Positions 55,224 through 64,000 of a DNA stretch of 64,000 nt are shown piece by piece. Each line of letters opens with the position of its first letter. The first letter of the stretch is position 1. The notes beneath the pieces are model-generated. The model did not search any database and had not been told where the DNA came from. It saw only the letters and a list, made by a program, of their open reading frames with translations. Source of the stretch: Aurantiacibacter aquimixticola (lineage in GTDB: Bacteria > Pseudomonadota > Alphaproteobacteria > Sphingomonadales > Sphingomonadaceae); the NCBI RefSeq assembly GCF_003605475.1, contig NZ_RAHX01000001.1, positions 620,001 to 684,000 on the forward strand. Reading direction: 5' to 3'. The translations under genes and the position numbers were made by a program.

Positions 55224-56179
55224 CGCAGTACCGGACGCTCTATCCCGATATCGAGCCATTCGAGAGCGGCATGCTCGATGTCGGCGACGGGCATTCGCTT
55301 TACTGGGAGCGTGTCGGCACGAAGGGCGCGAAACCGGCGGTGATGCTGCATGGCGGCCCCGGCGGCGGCATCGCGCCGTCGCATCGCGGGCAATGGGACC
55401 CGGAAGCTTACGATGTCCTTCTGTTCGACCAGCGCGGTTGCGGCAAATCCACGCCCTTTGCGGAGCTTGCAGCCAACGACACCTGGAAAATCGTCGCCGA
55501 TATGGAACGCCTCCGCCAGATGTGCGGCTTTGAAAGCTGGCAGGTGTTCGGCGGCAGCTGGGGCGCGACGCTCGCACTCGCTTATGCGCAGGAGCATCCG
55601 AACCGGGTCACTGAGCTGATCCTTCGCGGCGTATTCCTCGCACGGGCGAAGGAACGGGACTGGCTATACCATTACGGCGCCAGCGAGGTCATGGCAGAGG
55701 CGTGGGACGAATTTACCGCGATCATCCCCGAAGCCGAGCGCGGCGATCTGGTAGCAGCGTATCACAGACGTTTGACGGGGGATGACGAAGCGGCACGGCT
55801 GCAGGCGGCGGAGGCATGGTCGATCTGGGAAGGCCATGTCGCCACCCTGTTGCCAAAGCCCGATCTCCTCGAAGATTTCGCCGATCCCGCCAAGGCCGTC
55901 CCAATGGCACGTATCGCGGCGCAATTCTTCCTCGACGATTTCTACCTGGAGGAAGGCCAGCTTCTCGATAATGCGGACAGGCTGCGCGGCATTCCCGGCA
56001 TCATCGTTCAGGGTCGCCACGATATCTGCACACCGCCAACCTCCGCCTGGGCGCTCAAACAGGTGTGGCCCGAAGCCGATCTGTGGATCGTCCACGATGC
56101 AGGCCACTCCGCCGGCGAGCCGGGCATTGTCGACGGGCTGGTCCGCGCCACCGATCACTTCGCCAAAAGGTCCGCTTGA
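55220..56179 (+). CDS. pip: prolyl iminopeptidase
   Basis: 319 residues, alpha/beta hydrolase of peptidase family S33. Oxyanion segment HGGPGGG near 44-50, nucleophile S113 in [10 protein letters not shown], Asp in GRHDICTPP and His in [11 protein letters not shown] near the C-terminus; [10 protein letters not shown] is a family signature. It removes N-terminal proline from peptides, probably in the cytoplasm. ATGA overlap with the glycosidase gene; 31 bases before trpG. Confidence 0.9.
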   Translation: MTQYRTLYPDIEPFESGMLDVGDGHSLYWERVGTKGAKPAVMLHGGPGGGIAPSHRGQWDPEAYDVLLFDQRGCGKSTPFAELAANDTWKIVADMERLRQMCGFESWQVFGGSWGATLALAYAQEHPNRVTELILRGVFLARAKERDWLYHYGASEVMAEAWDEFTAIIPEAERGDLVAAYHRRLTGDDEAARLQAAEAWSIWEGHVATLLPKPDLLEDFADPAKAVPMARIAAQFFLDDFYLEEGQLLDNADRLRGIPGIIVQGRHDICTPPTSAWALKQVWPEADLWIVHDAGHSAGEPGIVDGLVRATDHFAKRSA

Positions 56180-56210
56180 TCGCGCCGCCGAGTCTGACAA
56201 AGCACCGCCC

Positions 56211-56810
56211 ATGATCCTCGTCATCGACAATTACGACAGCTTCACTTTCAACCTCGTCCACTACCTGATGGAGCTGGGCGCAAAGGTCGAGGTCGTGCGG
56301 AACGATGCGCTTTCGGCGTCGCAGGCGCTTGCGAAGGGCGCGAAGGGCATTCTCATTTCGCCCGGCCCCTGCACGCCGAACGAGGCCGGTGTTTCCCTCG
56401 ATCTTGTGGCCGCCTGTGCCGACAGCGCGACGCCATTGCTCGGCGTTTGCTTGGGCCATCAGGCGATCGGCCAGCACTTCGGCGGAACCGTTGCCCGAGG
56501 CGGGCTGATGCATGGGAAGACGAGCCCGGTGGAGCATGACGGCACGGGCGTTTTCGTCGATCTGCCCTCCCCCTTTACCGCGACGCGCTATCACTCCTTG
56601 ATCGTCGAGGACATTCCCGCGTGCCTGAAGGTCAACGCCACCAGCGAAACGCCGGGGCTGGATGGCAAGAGCGTCATGGGGTTCCGGCATGAGAGCCGGC
56701 CGATCCACGGCGTGCAATTCCATCCCGAGAGCATCGCTACCGAGCATGGCCACGCTCTGCTCGCCAATTTTCTCCGCATCTGCGGCATCGACGCGAAAGT
56801 CCCGGCATGA
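56211..56810 (+). CDS. trpG: anthranilate synthase component II (glutamine amidotransferase)
   Basis: 199 residues; supplies ammonia from glutamine to Trp[17 protein letters not shown] at the N-terminus, the nucleophile C80 in [10 protein letters not shown], and [15 protein letters not shown] with the His-Glu pair. ATG 56211 is the start, though the frame is open further upstream. It overlaps trpD by ATGA. Separated from trpE by two unrelated genes. Confidence 0.95.
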   Translation: MILVIDNYDSFTFNLVHYLMELGAKVEVVRNDALSASQALAKGAKGILISPGPCTPNEAGVSLDLVAACADSATPLLGVCLGHQAIGQHFGGTVARGGLMHGKTSPVEHDGTGVFVDLPSPFTATRYHSLIVEDIPACLKVNATSETPGLDGKSVMGFRHESRPIHGVQFHPESIATEHGHALLANFLRICGIDAKVPA

Positions 56811-57802
56811 GCGACGTTCTTCCCCCAACCGACATTCCGCTGACCGAGAAGGATGCCGAGCGCGCCTTTGGCGACATGCTCGATGGCAAGCCCAGCGAGG
56901 AGGAAATCGCCCGTTTCCTTTCCGAATTGTCCGATCGCGGCGAACGAGCGGAGGAAATCGCCGGCGCCGCCTTCGCGATGCGCAAACGCTTGATCCCCAT
57001 CGAAGCGCCGGAAAACGCCATCGACGTCTGCGGCACGGGTGGTGACGGGCACCACACGCTCAATGTCAGCACCGCCGTCTCGCTCGTCGTCGCGGCATGT
57101 GGTGTCCCGGTCGCAAAACACGGCAATCGCGCGGCGAGCAGCAAAGCGGGCGCGGCGGACACGCTGGAGGCGCTGGGCCTCGACATGGACGCGGTCGGAC
57201 GCACCGCCGAGAAGACACTCGCCGAAATCGGCATCTGCTTTCTCTTCGCCAAGAACCATCACCCGGCGATGGCCCGCATCCAGCCCATCCGCCAGAAACT
57301 CGCCAAGCGCACGATCTTCAACCTGATGGGTCCGCTTTCGAACCCGGCGAAGGTGCGCCGCCAGCTCATCGGCATTGCGCGACCCGCTTACGTGCCGATC
57401 TATGCCGATGCGATGGCGCGGCTCGGCACGGAGCGCACGTTCATCGTATCTGGCGATGAGGGGCTGGACGAACTCAGCCTCGACGAGGGAAACGAAGTGG
57501 CCGACGTGCGGGGACGCGAAGTGCGCATGCGCCGCGTCGATGCCGGCGATGTCGGTCTGCCGCATGCGCCGGTCGAAGCGATCCGTGGGGACGATGCGGT
57601 TCACAATGCGAAAGCTCTCGAGGCGCTGCTGATGGGTGCGCCCGGCCCATATCGCGATGCGGTGCTGTTCAATGCTGCGGGCGCGCTGCTGGTGGCGGGC
57701 GAAGTCGATTGCTGGTCCGAAGGCGTCGAGGAAGCTGCCGAAGCCATCGACAAGGGCCTCGCCAAGGCGCTGCTCGAATGCTGGATAGCGGCTGCGAAGT
57801 GA
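56807..57802 (+). CDS. trpD: anthranilate phosphoribosyltransferase
   Basis: 331 residues; transfers phosphoribose from PRPP to anthranilate. PRPP-binding [18 protein letters not shown] near residue 72, [21 protein letters not shown], and [21 protein letters not shown] plus [14 protein letters not shown]. Length is normal. Overlaps trpG (ATGA) and trpC (GTGA), so trpG, trpD and trpC are translationally coupled. Confidence 0.96.
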   Translation: MSDVLPPTDIPLTEKDAERAFGDMLDGKPSEEEIARFLSELSDRGERAEEIAGAAFAMRKRLIPIEAPENAIDVCGTGGDGHHTLNVSTAVSLVVAACGVPVAKHGNRAASSKAGAADTLEALGLDMDAVGRTAEKTLAEIGICFLFAKNHHPAMARIQPIRQKLAKRTIFNLMGPLSNPAKVRRQLIGIARPAYVPIYADAMARLGTERTFIVSGDEGLDELSLDEGNEVADVRGREVRMRRVDAGDVGLPHAPVEAIRGDDAVHNAKALEALLMGAPGPYRDAVLFNAAGALLVAGEVDCWSEGVEEAAEAIDKGLAKALLECWIAAAK

Positions 57803-58587
57803 ACAAGCTGGAAGAAATCTGCGCCACCAAGCGCGAGGAAGTCCGCATCCGCAAGGGCGCAAAGACGCTAAACGATCTGGACCGCATTGCTGCCGATGCT
57901 TCCGCCCCCCGCGGTTTTCGCCGCGCGCTGGAGGAAAAGGCCGAAACCGGCTTCGCTCTCATTGCCGAAATCAAGAAAGCGAGCCCCAGTAAAGGCCTGA
58001 TCCGGGCCGATTTCAGACCACGCCAGCACGCAATGGCCTATTCCGATGGCGGTGCAGCCTGCCTCTCCGTGCTGACGGACGCGCTGTATTTTCAAGGCCA
58101 CGAAGATTACCTGATGGATGCGCGCGCCAGCTGCGGTTTGCCGGTGCTGCGCAAGGACTTCATGATCGATCCCTGGCAAATTGCCGAAAGCCGCGCCATC
58201 GGAGCCGACGCCATTCTCATCATTGTCGCCGCGCTAGACGATGCGCTGATGATCGAGATCGAGGCTGCTGCGATGGAACGCGGTATGGATGTGCTGGTCG
58301 AGGTGCATGACGAAGCCGAGCTGGAACGTGCTGCCAGGCACCTGAAATCGCGCCTGATCGGAGTGAACAATCGGGATCTGCGCACGTTCGAAACCGATCT
58401 CGCCACCACCGAACGTCTCGCCCCGCTGGTGCCGGTAGGAACATTGCTGGTCGGCGAAAGCGGCATCGATACCCATGCCGATTGCCAGCGGCTCGCCAAG
58501 GCCGGTGTGTGCACGTTCCTGGTGGGAGAAGGCCTAATGCGTCAGGACGATATCGAGGCCGCAACGCGCGCGCTGCTTCTCGGCTAG
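57799..58587 (+). CDS. trpC: indole-3-glycerol phosphate synthase
   Basis: 262 residues from GTG 57799, which overlaps the trpD stop; ATG 57778 in the same frame is an alternative. TIM-barrel enzyme: [15 protein letters not shown] contains the catalytic lysine, followed by [49 protein letters not shown] and LVGESGI. It is the stand-alone TrpC without a TrpF domain. End of the trp cluster; trpA, trpB and trpF are not in the window. Confidence 0.96.
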   Translation: MNKLEEICATKREEVRIRKGAKTLNDLDRIAADASAPRGFRRALEEKAETGFALIAEIKKASPSKGLIRADFRPRQHAMAYSDGGAACLSVLTDALYFQGHEDYLMDARASCGLPVLRKDFMIDPWQIAESRAIGADAILIIVAALDDALMIEIEAAAMERGMDVLVEVHDEAELERAARHLKSRLIGVNNRDLRTFETDLATTERLAPLVPVGTLLVGESGIDTHADCQRLAKAGVCTFLVGEGLMRQDDIEAATRALLLG

Positions 58588-58669
58588 AGTTTTCTCACAA
58601 CCTTTCGGCAATTGCTGCGTTCTTTCGATGCACGGCCAATCCCGGCCCGATCCAAGGAAGGGGAATGCG

Positions 58670-59038
58670 ATGGGTATTTTCAGCAGCATCAAGAACGCCA
58701 TTTTCGGCGACGACGACAAGGACGAAAAGAAGGCCGACGCGCCCAAGGCCGCGACTTCGGGCTTCAACCGCGAAACCAAGACCGTAAGCGAAGTCGATGT
58801 GGAACAGCGCCTCGACAACATGCCCGGTTCGGACAAGCTCAACTGGCGCACATCGATCGTCGACTTGATGAAACTGGTCGGCCTCGATCCCAGCTATCAG
58901 AACCGCAAGGAACTGGCACACGAACTGGGCGACAAGGATTATTCCGGCACCGCCGAAGAGAATATCTGGCTGCACAAGCAAGTCATGAACAAGCTGGCCG
59001 AACATGGCGGCCGCGTGCCGCCCAGCCTGCGGGACTGA
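58670..59038 (+). CDS. DUF3597 family protein
   Basis: 122 residues, ATG 58670 after AAGGAAGGGG. An N-terminal MGIFSSIKNAIFG amphipathic segment, an Asp/Lys-rich stretch, and the DUF3597 domain (VDVEQRLDNMPGSDKLNWRTSIVDLMKLVGLDPS, RKELAHELG, NIWLHKQVMNKLAEHGG). The helical C-terminal region resembles a small ligand- or protein-binding fold; function unknown. It ends in a hairpin with a T-rich 3' arm. Confidence 0.82.
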   Translation: MGIFSSIKNAIFGDDDKDEKKADAPKAATSGFNRETKTVSEVDVEQRLDNMPGSDKLNWRTSIVDLMKLVGLDPSYQNRKELAHELGDKDYSGTAEENIWLHKQVMNKLAEHGGRVPPSLRD

Positions 59039-59111
59039 CGCGGGACTGTCCTACCATTCGGGCTTGTGGCAAGGGTTGGAAATGACCTTCGCGTTTGCCC
59101 CCCACGCAATG

Positions 59112-59155
59112 GAAAAGCGCCTCCCATGCCCCTTTGGCTCGGCGGGGCGCTTTTC
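59112..59155 (+). terminator. probable terminator after the DUF3597 gene
   Basis: GAAAAGCGCC pairs with GGCGCTTTTC (10 bp) across a loop of about 24 bases; the 3' arm ends in TTTTC followed by TGTTTC. Orientation fits the plus-strand gene ending at 59038. Confidence 0.5.
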
Positions 59156-59205
59156 TGTTTCAGGACACTGTCACACCTGTCACACCCTTGCAGAAAATGC
59201 ATCAC

Positions 59206-59679
59206 ATGGCTGACCTCTCGCACCTCGATGCAAGCGGCGCGGCGCACATGGTCGATGTCGGCGGGAAGCCCGAAACGGCGCGCTCCGCGACGGCGACGGG
59301 CCGGATCGTGATGCTGGCCAACACGCGGGCCGCCCTGCGCGATGGCAGCGGCCCGAAGGGCGATGTGCTCAGCGTCGCCCGGATCGCAGGGATCATGGCG
59401 GCCAAGCGCACCGGGGAGCTCATCCCGCTCTGCCACCCCCTCGCGCTCGACGCTGTGAGCGTCGACTTCGCTTTCGAGGACGATGGCCTGCGTGTGACGT
59501 CCACAGCGTCCCTGACCGGTCGCACCGGTGTCGAAATGGAGGCGCTGACGGCAGCAACCGTCGCGCTGCTCACTGTCTACGACATGGCCAAGGCGTTGGA
59601 GAAGGGCATGGTGATCGAAGGTGTCCGCCTGCTCGCCAAGACCGGCGGCAAAAGCGGCGATTGGCACGCCGGGACGTGA
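59206..59679 (+). CDS. moaC: cyclic pyranopterin monophosphate synthase
   Basis: 157 residues; second step of molybdopterin synthesis, making cyclic pyranopterin monophosphate. [41 protein letters not shown] and [25 protein letters not shown] are the conserved blocks. ATG 59206 gives the usual length; ATG 59197 is possible. The stop overlaps the moeA start (GTGA). Two copies of TGTCACACC directly precede the gene. Confidence 0.95.
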   Translation: MADLSHLDASGAAHMVDVGGKPETARSATATGRIVMLANTRAALRDGSGPKGDVLSVARIAGIMAAKRTGELIPLCHPLALDAVSVDFAFEDDGLRVTSTASLTGRTGVEMEALTAATVALLTVYDMAKALEKGMVIEGVRLLAKTGGKSGDWHAGT

Positions 59680-60872
59680 GCCTGCTGCCTCTCGACGATG
59701 CACAGGCGCGGCTGCTGGACATGGCTGAACCGCTCAATTCCGAGAGCATGCCGGTAAGCGAGGCGAAGGGCCGCTATCTCGCAAAGCCGCTGGTGGCACA
59801 GCGGAGCCAGCCCGCCGCAGACCTCTCCGCCATGGATGGCTATGCAGTGGCCTCGGACGACCTTTCCGGTCCTTGGCGTGTGATCGGCGAAAGCAAGGGC
59901 GGCGCCCCCTTCACGGGATCGATCGCAGTTGGTGAGGCGGTTCGCATCTCGACCGGCGCACTCATCCCGGACGGCGGCGGAGCGGTGCTGATCCAGGAAG
60001 ACGCCGAGCGCTACGATGACGACCTGCGCCTTTTGGATGACGGTAAGCCTACAGATCGCTACATCCGACGGGCAGGCTTCGACTTCGAAGATGGCGACAT
60101 TCTGGTCGGCCCAGGCGAACGCCTTGGCCCCGCGCAAATCGCTTTGGCTACGGCGGCGGGGCATTCGCAGGTCGAAGTCGGCAAACTGCCGTCCCTTTGC
60201 GTAATCGATGCAGGCAACGAGCTCGTTGCCGATCCCGGCATGGCAGAGACGCACCAACTGCCCGCCAGTAACGGCGTCATGCTCGCCGCAATGAGCGCTC
60301 CCTTCGTCAGCCGGTGTGAGCGCATCGGGCCGGTCGCGGACCGTATGGACGCCCTGCTCGGAGCTTTCGCCATGGCTGAAAGCGCCGATGTCATCGTGAC
60401 AAGCGGCGGAGCATCTGTTGGCGATCACGATCTCGTCCGACCCGCGCTGGAAGCGTGGGGCGCCGAGATCGACTTCCGGCGCGTGGCCATGCGCCCCGGC
60501 AAACCGCTGATGGTCGCGCAGAAGGGCTACCAGATCGTGCTCGGCCTGCCGGGAAATCCGGTGTCCGCTTACGTCACAGCGTTCCTGTTCCTTCTGCCGC
60601 TTCTGAGGCGCCTCGCCGGTGCCGGATCGCCGCTTCCGCACGCGCTTCACCTGCCCACCATCGTGCCGCTACCCGGCGGCGGAACGCGAACCGAGCTGTT
60701 GCGCGGTCGCATGGAGGCCGATGGCGTGCGCGCCTTCATGCAGCGCGACAGCAGCGCGCTCCGAACGCTCGCGCGCGCCAATGCCCTGATCCGCCGCGAC
60801 GTAGATGCCGATGAAGCCATGCCTGGCGATATCATAACGGTATATCCGCTCCAATATGGCGGCAACGCTTGA
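59676..60872 (+). CDS. moeA: molybdopterin molybdotransferase
   Basis: 398 residues from GTG 59676. Inserts molybdate into adenylated molybdopterin. [44 protein letters not shown] and MRPGKPLM...[13 protein letters not shown] are the MoeA signatures; the C-terminal domain IV follows. Coupled to moaC through GTGA. Sits directly before the lexA regulatory region. Confidence 0.94.
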   Translation: MSLLPLDDAQARLLDMAEPLNSESMPVSEAKGRYLAKPLVAQRSQPAADLSAMDGYAVASDDLSGPWRVIGESKGGAPFTGSIAVGEAVRISTGALIPDGGGAVLIQEDAERYDDDLRLLDDGKPTDRYIRRAGFDFEDGDILVGPGERLGPAQIALATAAGHSQVEVGKLPSLCVIDAGNELVADPGMAETHQLPASNGVMLAAMSAPFVSRCERIGPVADRMDALLGAFAMAESADVIVTSGGASVGDHDLVRPALEAWGAEIDFRRVAMRPGKPLMVAQKGYQIVLGLPGNPVSAYVTAFLFLLPLLRRLAGAGSPLPHALHLPTIVPLPGGGTRTELLRGRMEADGVRAFMQRDSSALRTLARANALIRRDVDADEAMPGDIITVYPLQYGGNA

Positions 60873-60896
60873 CTTGCGCGAATCTGTTTCATAATT

Positions 60897-60911
60897 GTTC
60901 CTTATTCGTTC
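60897..60911 (+). promoter_or_regulatory. LexA (SOS) box upstream of lexA
   Basis: GTTC-CTTATTC-GTTC, the alphaproteobacterial GTTC-N7-GTTC direct repeat, 33 bases before the lexA ATG. It indicates autoregulation of lexA and induction after DNA damage. Confidence 0.85.
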
Positions 60912-60944
60912 CCGAAGTGGAACATTGCGGAAGGAACCGTTCCG

Positions 60945-61610
60945 ATGCTCACGGCTAAGCAACACGAATTGCTGCTTTTCATCCATAGGCGGCTTGAGGA
61001 AACCGGCATCTCGCCCAGTTTCGAGGAAATGAAGGAAGCGCTCGACCTGCGCAGCAAGTCGGGCGTGCACCGTCTCATTTCAGCCCTGGAAGAGCGTGGT
61101 TTCATCCGCCGCCTCGCCAACCGCGCACGTGCACTCGAGGTTGTTAAGATGCCCGAAAGCGCGGTCGGGAACGATCCCGTTGCAAAGGCCACGACGCCGC
61201 CGGCGGGGCGTCCGGGTCCGGCGAACGATGTCGTCGAAATCCCCTTGCATGGTCGGATCGCCGCAGGCGTCCCCATTGAGGCGCTCGAGGACAGTCAGAC
61301 GTTACCGGTGCCCGCAGCGTTGCTGGGATCGGGTGAGCATTATGCGCTGGAAGTCTCCGGCGATTCGATGATCGAAGCCGGCATTTTCGATGGCGACTTT
61401 GCCCTCGTGAAGAAGGCGGACACGGCCCGCGATGGCGACATCGTGGTCGCGCTCGTCAATGGCGAGGAAGCCACGCTGAAATACCTGTTTCACGATGGCG
61501 GGCAGATCCGGCTCGATCCGGCGAATGCCAGCTACGATCCGCAGGTCTACGCCGATAGTCAGGTAGAAGTTCAGGGCAAGCTGGCAGGATTGCTGCGCCG
61601 CTACCATTGA
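60945..61610 (+). CDS. lexA: LexA repressor
   Basis: 221 residues. N-terminal winged helix (about 1-65, with [34 protein letters not shown]), a linker, and the self-cleaving peptidase domain. The Ala-Gly cleavage site is A107-G108 in GRIAAGVP; the catalytic pair is S141 in SGDSMIEAG and K179 in EATLKYLF. Represses SOS genes until RecA filaments trigger cleavage. Has its own box upstream; converges on comEC. Confidence 0.97.
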   Translation: MLTAKQHELLLFIHRRLEETGISPSFEEMKEALDLRSKSGVHRLISALEERGFIRRLANRARALEVVKMPESAVGNDPVAKATTPPAGRPGPANDVVEIPLHGRIAAGVPIEALEDSQTLPVPAALLGSGEHYALEVSGDSMIEAGIFDGDFALVKKADTARDGDIVVALVNGEEATLKYLFHDGGQIRLDPANASYDPQVYADSQVEVQGKLAGLLRRYH

Positions 61611-61634
61611 TCTGAAACGCGCAGGGCGGCTGCG

Positions 61635-64000
<2,366 letters not shown>

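Overview
The window looks like a stretch of chromosome from an alphaproteobacterium, most likely Sphingomonadales and probably Erythrobacteraceae. This rests on gene content and motifs I could read, not on a search: a GTTC-N7-GTTC LexA box, a pyruvate dehydrogenase E1 beta subunit with its own lipoyl domain, a heterodimeric glycyl-tRNA synthetase, TrmFO, a pyruvate phosphate dikinase, a PEP-CTERM-type secreted protein with TPR lipoprotein neighbours, and several small families frequent in sphingomonads (UrcA, DUF2167, DUF1178, DUF3597, TraB/GumN). GC is high nearly throughout, genes are densely packed, and many neighbours overlap through ATGA, GTGA or TTGA junctions or tail to tail.

Layout. 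Bases 1-16471 hold housekeeping genes: the end of parE, two SAM methyltransferases, a NamZ-like muramidase with a DOMON-like partner, tyrS, a PilZ protein, an MFS exporter, cysK, hisI, comF, ppdK and glyQ-glyS. glyS carries a 90-bp in-frame inverted-repeat insertion. A probable small RNA gene lies between hisI and comF.

Bases 16566-22447 are the most unusual block. Three TraB/GumN proteins surround a UrcA protein, four small multi-pass membrane proteins of unknown function and an XRE-type regulator. A decayed copy of the membrane-protein/regulator junction lies inside the block, so the module appears to have been duplicated. Then come rplY, pth and a PEP-CTERM-type protein. The latter sits between one intact TPR lipoprotein gene and a second one broken by two in-frame TAA codons. 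ychF, a DUF2167 protein, a TPR protein, gyrA, a lysoplasmalogenase-like protein, trmFO and an EF-hand protein follow.

Bases 37021-40642 have clearly lower GC. They encode a squalene/phytoene-synthase-like protein and three TadE/TadG-type proteins, one with a von Willebrand factor A domain; this looks like a transferred or differently evolving block. Bases 40661-43983 hold pdhA and pdhB with a small SnoaL/DUF4440-like gene wedged between them by 4-bp overlaps, followed upstream by ftsB. hppD, tRNA-Arg(CCU), a nitrilase/glutaredoxin operon, and an hsp20 gene under a textbook sigma-32 promoter with a ROSE-type RNA thermometer come next, then pyrG, secG and tpiA.

Bases 50991-58587 form one plus-strand gene cluster: ppiD-like foldase, trpE, phosphodiester glycosidase, prolyl iminopeptidase, trpG, trpD, trpC. 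The window ends with a DUF3597 protein, moaC, moeA, lexA (with its own SOS box), comEC and the first codons of gltX. I saw no CRISPR array, rRNA, prophage or insertion sequence with a transposase.
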